DNA from: Rhodanobacteraceae bacterium
GTDB taxonomy: Bacteria > Pseudomonadota > Gammaproteobacteria > Xanthomonadales > Rhodanobacteraceae
Length of the DNA stretch: 64,000 bases
Assembly (NCBI GenBank): GCA_030123585.1
Contig: CP126120.1
Span: forward strand, 2,605,001 to 2,669,000
Direction of reading: 5' to 3'
The position numbers were made by a program, and so were the translations under genes. Positions 50,372-59,937 of the stretch are shown piece by piece. Numbering within the stretch: position 1 is the first letter of the stretch; each line of letters starts with the position of its first letter. The notes under the pieces were generated by a model. The model worked only from the letters and a program-made list of their open reading frames with translations, had not been told where the DNA came from and ran no database searches.

Positions 50372-52858
50372 ATGGCCAAAAACCTCCTCATCGTCGAATC
50401 GCCCGCCAAGGCCAAGACGATCAACAAGTACCTCGGCGCCGACTTCAAGGTTCTGGCGTCCTATGGCCATGTCCGCGATCTGGTGCCCAAGGAAGGCGCG
50501 GTCGACCCCGACCACGACTTCCGGATGGACTATGCCCTGATCGACAAGAACGTCAGGCACGTGGACGAGATCGCCAAGGCCGCGAAAGCCGCCGACTCGA
50601 TCTACCTCGCGACCGACCTGGACCGCGAGGGCGAGGCGATCAGCTGGCACATCAGCGAGATCCTGAAGGAGCGCGGCCTGCTCAAGGACAAGGAAACCCA
50701 CCGCGTGGTGTTCAGCGAAATCACCCCGCGCGCGATCAAGGAGGCCGTGGCGCACCCGCGCAAGTTGTCGCACGACCTGGTGGATGCCCAGCAGGCGCGC
50801 CGCGCGCTGGACTACCTGGTCGGCTTCAACCTGTCGCCGGTGCTGTGGCGCAAGGTCCAGCGCGGGTTGTCGGCCGGGCGCGTGCAGTCGCCGGCGCTGC
50901 GCATGATCGTCGAGCGCGAGGAGGAAATCGAAGCCTTCAAGCCGCGCGAATACTGGACGGTCGAGGCGAAGCTGGCGCACAAGGACGGCGAATTCAGCGC
51001 GCGGCTGGTGAAACTCCACGGCAAGAAGTTCGAGCAGTTCGATCTCACCAACGCGACCGACGCGCATGCCGCGCGCGAGGCGTTGCTGCAAGCCGCGGGC
51101 GGCCAACTCGTCGTCGGCGACATCCAGTCGAAGCAACGCCAGCGCCGGCCGGCCGCGCCGTTCACCACGTCTACGTTGCAGCAGGAAGCCGCGCGCAAGC
51201 TTGGCATGGCGACTTCGCGCACCATGCGCATCGCGCAAGGGTTGTACGAGGGCGTATCGCTGGGCGGCGAAGGCAATGTCGGCCTGATCACCTACATGCG
51301 TACCGATTCCACGCACCTGTCGGGCGAGGCGATCGGGGAGTTGCGCGCCGCGATCGAACGCGAATTCGGCAAGCAGGGCTTGCCCGAGCATGCGATGGTG
51401 TACAAGACCAAATCCAAGAACGCGCAGGAAGCGCACGAGGCGATTCGCCCGACCTCGGCGCTGCGCACGCCCAAATCCGTCGCGGCGTATCTCACACCCG
51501 ACCAGTTGAAGCTGTACGAACTGGTCTGGAAGCGCGCGGTCGCCTGCCAGATGAAACCGGCCACGCTCAACACCGTGTCGGTGGAGTTTCCGTGCGGCGT
51601 CGACGCGGGCTTCCGCGCCACCGGCACCACCGTGGTCGATCCGGGCTTCCTCGCGGTATACGAGGAAGGCCGCGACGCGAAATCCGACGAGGACGAGGAA
51701 TCCCGCAAGCTGCCGGCGCTGAAGGCCGGCGAGGCGGTGCCGCTGACCGACATCGCGACCGACCAACACTTTACCGAACCGCCGCCGCGCTACTCCGAGG
51801 CCTCGCTGGTCAAGGCGCTGGAGGAATACGGCATTGGCCGTCCTTCGACCTACGCCAGCATCATCCAGACGCTGCTGTCGCGCGAGTACGTGATCCTGGA
51901 CTCGCGCCGCTTCAAGCCCACCGACGTGGGCCGCGCGGTCGCGAAATTCCTGACCGCGCACTTCAGCCGCTACGTCGATTACGACTTCACCGCGCGGATG
52001 GAGGACGAGCTCGATGCAGTCAGCCGCGGCGAGGAGGAGTGGCGCCCGTTGATGGCCGGCTTCTGGAAACCCTTCAAGGCGCTGGTCGACGACAAGATGG
52101 AAACCGTCGATCGCAGCGAAGCCACCGGCGCGCGCCTGCTGGGCGACGATCCCAAAACCGGCAAGCCGGTGTCCGTTCGATTGGGCCGCTACGGGCCGTA
52201 TGCCGCGCTGGGCGACAAGGACAGCGACGAGAAACTGAAATTCGCGTCGCTGCTGCCCGGCCAGAGCATGCACACCATCACCCTGGAAGAGGCGCTGGAA
52301 CTCTTCAAGTTGCCGCGCCATCTCGGCCACGGCGCGGACGGCGAGGAAATCAGCGCGGGCATGGGCCGCTTTGGGCCGTTCGTGAAGAAAGGCAGCCTGT
52401 ATGCGTCGATCAAGGGTGACGACAACGCCTACACCATCACGTTGGAGCGCGCGAAGGAACTGATCCGCGAGAAACAGGAGTTGATCGCCAACCGCGTGAT
52501 CACCGATTTCGGCGACGGCATCCAGGTACTGAACGGACGTTACGGCCCGTACATCACCGACGGCGAGAAGAACGCGAAGATCCCGAAGGATCGCGAACCC
52601 AAATCGCTGACCCACGACGAGTGCAAGGCGCTGATCGAGGCCGCACCGGTGCGGCGCGGGCGCGGCGCGTTCAAGAAGGCCGCGGTGAAAAAGACTGCCG
52701 AGAAAAAGGCGCCGGCGGAAAAAGCCGCGGCGAAGAAATCGGCCGCGAAGAAAATCGCGACCCGCAAGCCGGCCGCAAAGAAAGCCGCGGCGAAAAAGCC
52801 GGCGCGCGCAAAGCCGGCCGCTTCGGCCGATGCGGAAGCGCCGCCGTTCGACGTCTGA
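50372..52858 (+). CDS. topA: DNA topoisomerase I
   Basis: An 828-residue type IA topoisomerase that relaxes negative supercoils. Toprim starts at LLIVESPAKAKTI; DLDREGEAISWHI holds the metal acidic residues; the active-site Tyr308 is in LITYMRTDSTHLS. Three C-terminal Toprim-associated repeats are visible (GRYGPYAALGD, GRFGPFVKKG, GRYGPYITDG) instead of Zn-ribbons. A Lys/Ala-rich tail (about 775-815) probably grips DNA. An AT-rich TATATATAA lies 40 bases upstream. Confidence 0.97.
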   Translation: MAKNLLIVESPAKAKTINKYLGADFKVLASYGHVRDLVPKEGAVDPDHDFRMDYALIDKNVRHVDEIAKAAKAADSIYLATDLDREGEAISWHISEILKERGLLKDKETHRVVFSEITPRAIKEAVAHPRKLSHDLVDAQQARRALDYLVGFNLSPVLWRKVQRGLSAGRVQSPALRMIVEREEEIEAFKPREYWTVEAKLAHKDGEFSARLVKLHGKKFEQFDLTNATDAHAAREALLQAAGGQLVVGDIQSKQRQRRPAAPFTTSTLQQEAARKLGMATSRTMRIAQGLYEGVSLGGEGNVGLITYMRTDSTHLSGEAIGELRAAIEREFGKQGLPEHAMVYKTKSKNAQEAHEAIRPTSALRTPKSVAAYLTPDQLKLYELVWKRAVACQMKPATLNTVSVEFPCGVDAGFRATGTTVVDPGFLAVYEEGRDAKSDEDEESRKLPALKAGEAVPLTDIATDQHFTEPPPRYSEASLVKALEEYGIGRPSTYASIIQTLLSREYVILDSRRFKPTDVGRAVAKFLTAHFSRYVDYDFTARMEDELDAVSRGEEEWRPLMAGFWKPFKALVDDKMETVDRSEATGARLLGDDPKTGKPVSVRLGRYGPYAALGDKDSDEKLKFASLLPGQSMHTITLEEALELFKLPRHLGHGADGEEISAGMGRFGPFVKKGSLYASIKGDDNAYTITLERAKELIREKQELIANRVITDFGDGIQVLNGRYGPYITDGEKNAKIPKDREPKSLTHDECKALIEAAPVRRGRGAFKKAAVKKTAEKKAPAEKAAAKKSAAKKIATRKPAAKKAAAKKPARAKPAASADAEAPPFDV

Positions 52859-52861
52859 CCC

Positions 52862-53425
52862 ATGCGTGTTTTCAAAATGGACGAAATCGATGCCGCCGCC
52901 GCGCTGCTGCGCGCGGGCGGCGTACTGGCGTATCCGACCGAGGGCGTGTACGGCCTCGGCTGCGATCCCGACAATCGCGAGGCTTTCGAAAAGATCTTCG
53001 CGATGAAGCGGCGCCCGCCCGAGCAAGGCGTGCTGCTGATCGCGGCCGACGTGGAACAAGTGCGGTCGTGGATCGGTGAGGCGCCGGAATCTGCCTTCGC
53101 GCGCGCCAATGCAAGCTGGCCCGGTGCTCACACCTTCATCTTCCCGCGTTCGCCGCGTGTGCCTGAATGGATCGCGGGCGGGCATCCAGGCATCGCGCTG
53201 CGCGTCACCGCACACGCGCCCTCCGCTGCGCTGTGCCGTGCCTTCGGCGGGCCGATCGTCTCGACCAGCGCGAACCGCCACGGCGAACCGCCCGCGAAGA
53301 GCGCGGCCGACGTCCGCGCCATCTTCGATGACGAGCCCGACGGCGTGCTGGATGCGCCGCTGGGCGGGCTGGATCGCCCGACGCCGATCACGGACGCCGT
53401 GAGCGGCGCTATCATCCGCGCCTGA
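52862..53425 (+). CDS. tsaC: Threonylcarbamoyl-AMP synthase TsaC/YrdC
   Basis: A 187-residue YrdC-fold enzyme making threonylcarbamoyl-AMP for the t6A37 modification of tRNA. AYPTEGVYGLGCDPD, KRRPPEQGVLLIA and PIVSTSANRHGEPP are the nucleotide and substrate contacts. It lacks the Sua5 domain. It starts three bases after the topA stop, hence co-transcribed. Confidence 0.94.
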   Translation: MRVFKMDEIDAAAALLRAGGVLAYPTEGVYGLGCDPDNREAFEKIFAMKRRPPEQGVLLIAADVEQVRSWIGEAPESAFARANASWPGAHTFIFPRSPRVPEWIAGGHPGIALRVTAHAPSAALCRAFGGPIVSTSANRHGEPPAKSAADVRAIFDDEPDGVLDAPLGGLDRPTPITDAVSGAIIRA

Positions 53426-53444
53426 GGGGACTGGGGAGTTTCCG

Positions 53445-54803
53445 GTGTCGAGCGTTTATCCAACACCGCAAAACCATGTGGCGGGGTCGTCGCGGCCCTT
53501 GCTTGCGGATGCATCGCAGCAACGTGTCATCGCCTGGTGCGACGGCAGGCCGGTCACCGCGGGCCAATTCCTGGCCGACGTTGCAGCGCTGGTCGCGCAT
53601 TTGCCGGCCGCGCAGGCCGCGGTCAACCTGTGCGAAGACCGCTACGCGTTCCTGGTCGCGTTCGCCGCGCTGCTGGCGCGCGGGCAGACCAATCTGCTGC
53701 CGCCGTCTCGCGCTGCGCATGCGATCGACGCGACCCTGGCCGAGCATCCGGGCAGCTACACGCTGGGCGATGCCGCGCTCGATCCCGCGCCGCCGCATTA
53801 TCTGCGTTTCGCGGTCGAGCGCGACGCGATGCACGGCGCACTGCCGTTGCTGGTGGCCGGCGACGCGCTCGCCGCGATCGGTTACACCTCGGGCTCCACC
53901 GGCGTGCCGCGCGCCAATCCCAAGCGCTGGGACAAGTTGGCGATTTCCAGCGCCCACAACGATGCCTTGCTGCGTGCGCTGGCCGGCGGCGACTACCACG
54001 TGGTCGCGACCGTGCCGCCGCAGCATATGTACGGGCTTGAGTTCTCCGTACTGCTGCCGCTGTTCGACCACGCCTCGGTGTGCGCGAGCCGGCCGTTCTT
54101 CGCGGCCGACATCGCCGCGTCGCTGGCGTCGCTTCCGGAGCCGCGCATCCTGGTGACGACGCCGGTGCATCTGCGCGCGCTGCTCGATTCGCGGCAATCG
54201 CTGCCGACGCTCGCGGGCATCGTTTCGGCGACCGCGCCGCTGTCGCGCGAACTCGTCTGCGAAGTCGAAGCGCGCTTCGATGCGCCGGTGCAGGAAGTAT
54301 TCGGCTCCACCGAAACCTGCGTGATCGCGCATCGCCGCACCGCGCATGCCGAGGCGTGGACGCCCTACGACGGCGTGCAACTGCATCCGCAACCGGACGG
54401 CACCCGCGTCGAGGCGCCACAACTGGTACAGCCCGTGGTCTTGGCCGATATCGTGGAGATGTTGCCAGACGGCCGTTTCCGCCTGCGCGGACGCAACACC
54501 GACCTGCTGGAAATCGCGGGCAAGCGCGCCTCGCTGGGCGACCTCACCCACAAACTGCTCGCGGTGCCGGGCGTGCGCGACGGCATGGTGTTCCAGTTGG
54601 ATGAGACCGATGCAATGGGCGTGCGCCGCATCGCCGCGCTGGCGGTGGCGCCCGGACTCGATGAACGCATGATTCTCGACACACTGCGCCGCCAGATCGA
54701 CCCGGTATTCCTGCCGCGCCCGTTGAAGCTGGTCGATGCGCTGCCGCGCGGCGAAACCGGCAAGCTGCCGCGCGCGGCCTTGCTCGCGACGCTGGACGGC
54801 TAG
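53445..54803 (+). CDS. AMP-dependent acyl/aryl-CoA or -ACP ligase
   Basis: A 452-residue member of the ANL adenylating superfamily. The P-loop is IGYTSGSTGVPRANPKRW, the A5-type motif is EVFGSTETCVIAHRR, and RLRGRNTDLLEIAGKRASLG holds the ribose-binding Asp. The C-terminal Lys motif is PRGETGKLPRAAL. It resembles ligases of aryl-polyene/xanthomonadin clusters, but no ketosynthase genes are nearby. GTG start at 53445, 19 bases after tsaC. Confidence 0.78.
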   Translation: MSSVYPTPQNHVAGSSRPLLADASQQRVIAWCDGRPVTAGQFLADVAALVAHLPAAQAAVNLCEDRYAFLVAFAALLARGQTNLLPPSRAAHAIDATLAEHPGSYTLGDAALDPAPPHYLRFAVERDAMHGALPLLVAGDALAAIGYTSGSTGVPRANPKRWDKLAISSAHNDALLRALAGGDYHVVATVPPQHMYGLEFSVLLPLFDHASVCASRPFFAADIAASLASLPEPRILVTTPVHLRALLDSRQSLPTLAGIVSATAPLSRELVCEVEARFDAPVQEVFGSTETCVIAHRRTAHAEAWTPYDGVQLHPQPDGTRVEAPQLVQPVVLADIVEMLPDGRFRLRGRNTDLLEIAGKRASLGDLTHKLLAVPGVRDGMVFQLDETDAMGVRRIAALAVAPGLDERMILDTLRRQIDPVFLPRPLKLVDALPRGETGKLPRAALLATLDG

Positions 54804-54836
54804 AATGCGCGGCTTGCCAGTCGCGCGATTGCACCC

Positions 54837-56144
54837 ATGAAGATCCTCGTCATCGGCTCCGGCGGCCGCGAACACGCGCTGGCCTGGAAGCTCGCGCAGT
54901 CGCCGCGCGTCAGCGAAGTGATCGCCGCGCCGGGCAACGCCGGCACGGCGCGCGAACCGCGTATGCGCAACGCGAATGTCGCTGCCACCGATCTGGATGG
55001 GCTGCTGAAACTTGCGCAAGACGAACGCGTCGGCTTCACCGTGGTCGGCCCCGAAGCGCCGCTGGTTGCCGGCGTCGTGGACAAGTTCCGTGCCGCGGGA
55101 CTGCGTGTCTTCGGGCCGATCGCGGCGGCGGCACAACTGGAAGGTTCCAAGTCCTTCACCAAGGATTTCCTCGCGCGCCACCGGATTCCGACCGCGCACT
55201 ACGCGGTGTTCACCGCGCTCGAGCCCGCGCTCGAATACGTGCGCGAGCACGGTGCGCCCATCGTGATCAAGGCCGACGGCCTCGCCGCTGGCAAGGGCGT
55301 GGTGGTGGCGATGACGCTGGCCGAAGCCGAACACGCGCTCGCAGACATGCTGGGCGCACATGCGTTCGGCGATGCTTCGGCGCGCGTGGTGATCGAGGAA
55401 TTCCTCGCAGGCGAGGAAGCCAGCTACATCGTGATGGCGGACGGCGCGCATTACCTGCCGATGGCGTCGAGCCAGGATCACAAGCGCGTGGGCGAGGGCG
55501 ACACCGGCCCCAACACCGGCGGCATGGGTGCATATTCACCCGCGCCCGTGGTGACGCCGGAAGTCGAGCGGCGCATCCGCACCGAGGTCATCGAACCGAC
55601 CCTGCGCGGCATGGCCGCCGAGGGCGCACCGTTCACGGGTTTCCTCTACGCCGGGCTGATGATCGACAAGGCCGGCGCGCCGAAAGTCATCGAGTTCAAC
55701 GTGCGCTTCGGCGATCCCGAAACACAGCCGATCATGCAGCGCCTGCAATCGGATTTCGCAGCACTGATCGAAGCTGCGCTCGACGGCAGGCTCGATCGCG
55801 CCGAAGCCGAGTGGGATCCGCGCCCATCGCTGGGGGTCGTGATCGCGGCGCAGGGTTATCCCGGCAAGGCGAAAAGCGGTGATGTGATCACCGGGCTTGA
55901 TGCGGGCGACAACGCCGCATCGGCAGCAGGCAACGGTGACGTGAAAGTCTTTCACGCAGGAACGAAGCTTGATGCCGACGGCCACGTCGTCACCGCCGGC
56001 GGCCGCGTGCTGTGCGTGTGCGCGTTGGGTGATGATCTGGCGCAGGCGCGCGATCGCGCCTACGCCGCGGTCGATCGCATCCACTTCGATGGGGCGTTCT
56101 GCCGACACGATATCGGCCATCGCGCACTTGCGCGCGGCGCGTAG
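54837..56144 (+). CDS. purD: Phosphoribosylamine-glycine ligase (GAR synthetase)
   Basis: A 435-residue ATP-grasp enzyme in purine synthesis. KILVIGSGGREHALAWKLAQ opens the N-domain; KADGLAAGKGVVVA and GVGAYSP-like GGMGAYSPAP are ATP-grasp contacts; FNVRFGDPETQ is diagnostic. Stands alone without purH, which is a usual neighbour. Confidence 0.97.
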   Translation: MKILVIGSGGREHALAWKLAQSPRVSEVIAAPGNAGTAREPRMRNANVAATDLDGLLKLAQDERVGFTVVGPEAPLVAGVVDKFRAAGLRVFGPIAAAAQLEGSKSFTKDFLARHRIPTAHYAVFTALEPALEYVREHGAPIVIKADGLAAGKGVVVAMTLAEAEHALADMLGAHAFGDASARVVIEEFLAGEEASYIVMADGAHYLPMASSQDHKRVGEGDTGPNTGGMGAYSPAPVVTPEVERRIRTEVIEPTLRGMAAEGAPFTGFLYAGLMIDKAGAPKVIEFNVRFGDPETQPIMQRLQSDFAALIEAALDGRLDRAEAEWDPRPSLGVVIAAQGYPGKAKSGDVITGLDAGDNAASAAGNGDVKVFHAGTKLDADGHVVTAGGRVLCVCALGDDLAQARDRAYAAVDRIHFDGAFCRHDIGHRALARGA

Positions 56145-56158
56145 CTGCCGGTCATGCT

Positions 56159-56194
56159 ATGATGTGTATGGATCTATTGGATGCTACACATCAT
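56159..56194. promoter_or_regulatory. VapBC promoter/operator palindrome
   Basis: ATGATGTGTA (56159-56168) and TACACATCAT (56185-56194) form a perfect 10-base inverted repeat with a 16-base gap. The right arm covers the vapB ATG. A TATGAT -10 box overlaps the left arm. It is the likely VapB(C) autorepression site. Confidence 0.65.
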
Positions 56195-56387
56195 GCGTAC
56201 GAATATCGTGATCGACGACGAATTGATGCACGCGACGCTCCGCGCAAGTGGGCTCAAGACCAAGCGCGAGGTGGTCGAACTTGGACTGCGCACGCTGCTC
56301 CGGCTCAGCCGCCAGCGTAGAGTGCGTCGTTTGCGCGGCAGGGTGCGCTGGCAGGGCGACCTCGAGGCGATGCGGCGCGACGCGTGA
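56193..56387 (+). CDS. vapB: VapB-family antitoxin
   Basis: A 64-residue antitoxin of the DUF2191/VapB type: MRTNIVIDDELMHATLRASG is the ribbon-helix-helix DNA-binding part and VELGLRTLLRLSRQ the second helix. The basic tail would bind the toxin. The ATG at 56193 is favoured over an upstream in-frame ATG at 56181. Overlaps vapC by four bases. Confidence 0.9.
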   Translation: MRTNIVIDDELMHATLRASGLKTKREVVELGLRTLLRLSRQRRVRRLRGRVRWQGDLEAMRRDA

Positions 56388-56776
56388 TCCTGGTCGATTC
56401 CAGTGTCTGGATCGATTATTTGCGCGGCATCGATGCGCCGCATGTCGATCGTCTCGATGCGCTGCTTGGCGAGGAGTTGCTCGCGATAGGCGATCTCATT
56501 CTTGCCGAGGTCTTGCAGGGCGTTGTGGATGATCGCGAATTTCTTGCGACGCGGAAGCTGCTGCTGCAACTCGACGTCGTGACGCTGGGCGGGCGGGATA
56601 TCGCACTCAAGGCTGCGGAGCATTACCGGATCCTGCGCGGGCATGGTGTGACCATCCGGAAGACCATTGATTGCATCATCGCCACGCGGTGCATCGTCGA
56701 CGGGCTTCGTTTGCTGCACAACGATCGCGACTTCGATCCGTTCACGAAATACCTTGGTCTCGACACGGTGACATAA
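56384..56776 (+). CDS. vapC: VapC-family PIN-domain toxin
   Basis: A 130-residue PIN ribonuclease. Conserved acidic residues are seen in LVDSSVWIDYLRG (Asp5), LAEVLQGV (Glu near 42), TIDCIIATR (Asp near 95) and NDRDFDPF (Asp near 113-115). It probably cleaves tRNA or rRNA and is held in check by VapB. GTG start within the vapB stop. Confidence 0.93.
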   Translation: MILVDSSVWIDYLRGIDAPHVDRLDALLGEELLAIGDLILAEVLQGVVDDREFLATRKLLLQLDVVTLGGRDIALKAAEHYRILRGHGVTIRKTIDCIIATRCIVDGLRLLHNDRDFDPFTKYLGLDTVT

Positions 56777-56803
56777 AGGGTACGGCATGTGGCGCGGACG
56801 CCC

Positions 56804-58108
56804 ATGAACCAATTCCGCCTGCTGGCCAAGCGCCGTTTCGCGCCGTTCTTCGCGGTGCAGGCGTTGGCGGCGTTCAACGACAATGCGTTCCGGCAGGCGA
56901 CCGTGGTGCTGGTTGGGTTCCAGATGGGGTTGTCCACCGCGACGATCGGCGTGTATTCCAACCTCGCGCCGGCGTTGTTCATCCTGCCGTTCTTCCTGTT
57001 CTCGGCGAGCGCGGGGCAGCTCGCGGAAAAATACGAAAAGCACACGCTGATCCGCTGGATCAAGGTGTTCGAGATCGCGGCGATGGGCATCGCGGCGTGG
57101 GGCTTTTACGCGAAAAGTCCGCTGTTGTTGTTCGTGGTGCTGTTCCTGATGGGATTGCACTCGACGGTGTTCGGACCGATCAAGTACGCGATCCTGCCGC
57201 AGGTGCTGGAGCGCGATGAGCTGATGGGCGGCAACGGGCTGGTCGAGATGGGCACCTCGATCGCGATCCTGGTCGGCATGACCGCGGGTGGCGCCGCGAT
57301 GCAGTCGCGCTTCGGCTGGCTGGCAGTCGCGATACTGGTGATCGCGGTGGCATTGCTGGGCCTCGCGGCCAGCCTTTTCATTCCGCGTGTGCCGGCGGTC
57401 GCGCCCGGCCTCGGGTTCAACTGGAACCTGTTTGCCGAAAGCGCGCGTGTCCTGCGCATCACCGCGAAGAACCGCACGGTGTTCAACGCGGTGCTGGGGA
57501 TTTCGTGGTTCTGGTTTTTCGGGGGCGTGGTCACCGCGCAGTTGCCCAATTACACGCGGCTGTACCTTGGCGGCGACGCCAGTGTGGAAATCCTGGTACT
57601 GACCCTGTTCTCGGTGGGCGTGGGGATCGGCTCGCTGCTGTGCGAGAAGCTGTCGCGCCACCAGGTGGAAATCGGACTGGTGCCGCTGGGCGCTGCGGGC
57701 ATGACGCTGTTCGGGGTGCTGCTGTATTTCGCGCGGCATGCGCAGGCGACGACGCACGGCGTGGACTGGCTGGCGTTCCTGCGCGCGGACGGGCATTGGT
57801 GGCTGGCACTGGACCTCGGCCTGATCGGTTTGTTCGCCGGCTTCTTCATCGTGCCGCTGTTCGCGACGGTGCAATCCTTGAGCGCGCCCGACGAAGTGTC
57901 GCGGGTGATCGCGGGCAACAACATCTGGAACGCGATCTTCCTGATTGCGGCGGCCGTGTTCGGCATCGGCCTGCTGCAGGCCGGCTTGACGATTCCGCAA
58001 TTGTTCCTGTTGACTGCGCTGTTGAATGCGCTGGTGATGGCGTATCTGGTGTGGCGGGTGCCCGCGTTCGGTCAGCGATTCCTGCGCTGGCTGCGCGTGC
58101 CCCGATAA
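56804..58108 (+). CDS. MFS transporter, LplT-like lysophospholipid flippase
   Basis: A 434-residue protein with twelve membrane helices. FFAVQALAAFNDNAFRQATV is the mark of LplT and Aas-type transporters, with GLHSTVFGPIKYAILPQVL in the second bundle. It would move lysophospholipids inwards across the inner membrane for reacylation. Here it is a separate gene, not fused to an acyltransferase. ATG at 56804. Confidence 0.87.
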   Translation: MNQFRLLAKRRFAPFFAVQALAAFNDNAFRQATVVLVGFQMGLSTATIGVYSNLAPALFILPFFLFSASAGQLAEKYEKHTLIRWIKVFEIAAMGIAAWGFYAKSPLLLFVVLFLMGLHSTVFGPIKYAILPQVLERDELMGGNGLVEMGTSIAILVGMTAGGAAMQSRFGWLAVAILVIAVALLGLAASLFIPRVPAVAPGLGFNWNLFAESARVLRITAKNRTVFNAVLGISWFWFFGGVVTAQLPNYTRLYLGGDASVEILVLTLFSVGVGIGSLLCEKLSRHQVEIGLVPLGAAGMTLFGVLLYFARHAQATTHGVDWLAFLRADGHWWLALDLGLIGLFAGFFIVPLFATVQSLSAPDEVSRVIAGNNIWNAIFLIAAAVFGIGLLQAGLTIPQLFLLTALLNALVMAYLVWRVPAFGQRFLRWLRVPR

Positions 58109-58159
58109 AAAGGGTTGCGGCGGAAGCCGCCGCAACCCGTGATGCGCGCAGGCGTCGAA

Positions 58160-58639
58160 TTACCTGCGGCTGATGGTGAACGCGCCGACGTCGACGCCCA
58201 GGTCGATGCCCTCGCCGTGGCCGGCCAGCGCCAGCGATACGGTACCCTTGGTCAGCACCTGCGCCGTGCCGGACTTGACGATGCCGGCGTGCGCCTCGCC
58301 CTGCACGTAGCGGCCCAGCACGTCGTCGATGGTGTGCACGTCGGTGAACTTGCCCTTGCCGTGGTCGACATGCCATTTGCCGGCGGTCAGGCCGCCGCCC
58401 TTGACGGCGATTTTCACCCGCATCGATTGCCCGTTCTCGCAGGTGACCGTGCCGACGCCGTCGGCATGCTTGTAAAGCAGCGACCAGCCGGTGAGCGAGA
58501 AGCTCAGCTTGCAATCGAGATCGGGCGCGCTGTGTTCGGCCACGCTCGACTGGCTTCCGATCGGGGCAGGGGAAGCCGCGTATCCGGTCGCGGCCACGGC
58601 CGCCAGCAGGGTGGCAATGATCAGGGGAAGCTTCTTCAT
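58160..58639 (-). CDS. Secreted hypothetical protein
   Basis: A 159-residue protein with a signal peptide (KKLPLIIATLLAAVAATGYA, cleavage near YAAS). The mature part is Gly-rich and beta-prone (LTGWSLLYKHADGVGTVTCE, GHGEGIDLGVDVGAFTISRR), with two Cys. I do not recognise the family. AAGGAGAACGCC precedes the ATG. A palindrome at 58668-58691 lies upstream. Confidence 0.78.
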   Translation of the reverse strand: MKKLPLIIATLLAAVAATGYAASPAPIGSQSSVAEHSAPDLDCKLSFSLTGWSLLYKHADGVGTVTCENGQSMRVKIAVKGGGLTAGKWHVDHGKGKFTDVHTIDDVLGRYVQGEAHAGIVKSGTAQVLTKGTVSLALAGHGEGIDLGVDVGAFTISRR

Positions 58640-58667
58640 GGCGTTCTCCTTCTGCTTGAAAAGCGCA

Positions 58668-58691
58668 TTCAGTTTCCGGGGCGAAACTGAA
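58668..58691. promoter_or_regulatory. Perfect 9-bp palindrome upstream of the secreted protein gene
   Basis: TTCAGTTTC and GAAACTGAA are separated by CGGGGC. It lies 29 bases upstream of the start codon at 58639 and may be a regulator site or a 5' leader hairpin. Confidence 0.5.
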
Positions 58692-58864
58692 CACGACTGA
58701 ACGGCGCGCGCGCATGGTTCAGCAACCTGAGTTGCAGCCGAACGGACCGCACGGAGCCGTCTTGAGCGGTGGCGGTACTTGCGATGAACCCGCCAATAGC
58801 GCCAAGGACGGTACTGGGCGATCGATGCGATACTGCACGGATCGAATCGCCGCACGTTCCCTGC

Positions 58865-59785
58865 ATGTCCGCTCCCGCGTTGCGCATCGCCACCCGCAAG
58901 AGTCCGCTGGCCCTGTGGCAGGCCGAACACGTCGCGCAACGCCTGCGCGCTGCGCACGCGGACCTCGCGGTGGAACTGCTGCCGCTGTCCACGCGCGGCG
59001 ACGAGGTGCTGGACCGTTCGCTGGCGGCGATCGGCGGCAAGGGCCTGTTCCTCAAGGAACTGGAAGTCGCGCTGGCCGAAGGCCGCGCCGATCTGGCGGT
59101 GCATTCGCTGAAGGACGTGCCCGCGCATCTCGATCCGCAATTCGAATTGGCCGCGATCCTGCAACGCGCCGATTGTGCGGATGCGTTCGTCAGCAACGGC
59201 TGCGTTTCACTCGACGCGTTGCCGCAAGGCGCGCGTGTCGGCACGTCTTCGCTGCGGCGCACCGCGCAATTGCGCGCGCGCCGTCCCGATCTCGACATCG
59301 CTGACTTGCGCGGCAACGTCGGCACGCGCCTGGCCAAGCTGGATCGCCGCGACTATGCGGCGATCATCCTGGCCGTCGCGGGATTGCAGCGGATGGGTTT
59401 CGACGCACGCATCCGTTCGCGCCTCGCGCCGCCGGACTGGCTTCCGGCGCCGGGACAAGCCGCGATCGCGGTGGAAACCCGCGCGGGCGACACGCGAGTG
59501 ATCGAAAGCGTGAAGGTGCTGGACGATCCTGCAACCCGTCGCAGCGTCGCCGCCGAGCGCGCGCTCAACGCGGAACTCGGCGGCGATTGCACGATGCCGC
59601 TGGGCGTGTGGTGCGAAATCCGCCCCGACGGATCGCTGCACCTACTCGGCCTGTTGGGCGATGCGCGCGACGGACGCCTGTTGCGTGCAGAGGCCACGGG
59701 CGACACGCCGCACGCATTGGGCACGGAGGTGGCGCGGATGCTGCGCGAACAGGGCGCGGAGACGCTGTTGCGGGACCGCGCCTGA
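58865..59785 (+). CDS. hemC: Hydroxymethylbilane synthase (porphobilinogen deaminase)
   Basis: A 306-residue haem-pathway enzyme. [20 protein letters not shown] starts the fold; the catalytic Asp is in [13 protein letters not shown]; Cys242 in GGDCTMPLG carries the dipyrromethane cofactor, same number as in E. coli. The frame is open upstream; the ATG at 58865 begins the similarity. hemD is not adjacent. Confidence 0.97.
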   Translation: MSAPALRIATRKSPLALWQAEHVAQRLRAAHADLAVELLPLSTRGDEVLDRSLAAIGGKGLFLKELEVALAEGRADLAVHSLKDVPAHLDPQFELAAILQRADCADAFVSNGCVSLDALPQGARVGTSSLRRTAQLRARRPDLDIADLRGNVGTRLAKLDRRDYAAIILAVAGLQRMGFDARIRSRLAPPDWLPAPGQAAIAVETRAGDTRVIESVKVLDDPATRRSVAAERALNAELGGDCTMPLGVWCEIRPDGSLHLLGLLGDARDGRLLRAEATGDTPHALGTEVARMLREQGAETLLRDRA

Positions 59786-59789
59786 GAAG

Positions 59790-59937
59790 GGCGAGCGGCG
59801 GCAGCCGCGACCGTGGCTCCGCCGCACTCCGGGCTTCCGGGCCTCCTGCACAAGCTTCTGTACGAGCGGTGGCAGCCGCGATTGAAGCCACCATCCTTGG
59901 AGGGGTTCCGTGATCGGGCCTTCCGGCCCTCCTACCT
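59790..59937. repeat. Repeats between hemC and the DUF481 gene
   Basis: GAGCGGCGGCAGCCGCGA (about 59794) and GAGCGGTGGCAGCCGCGA (about 59865) are a direct pair. CTCCGGGCTTCCGGGCCTCCTGC and CGGGCCTTCCGGCCCTCCTAC (start shown) form a second pair that also matches 17430-17456. No gene seen. Confidence 0.55.
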
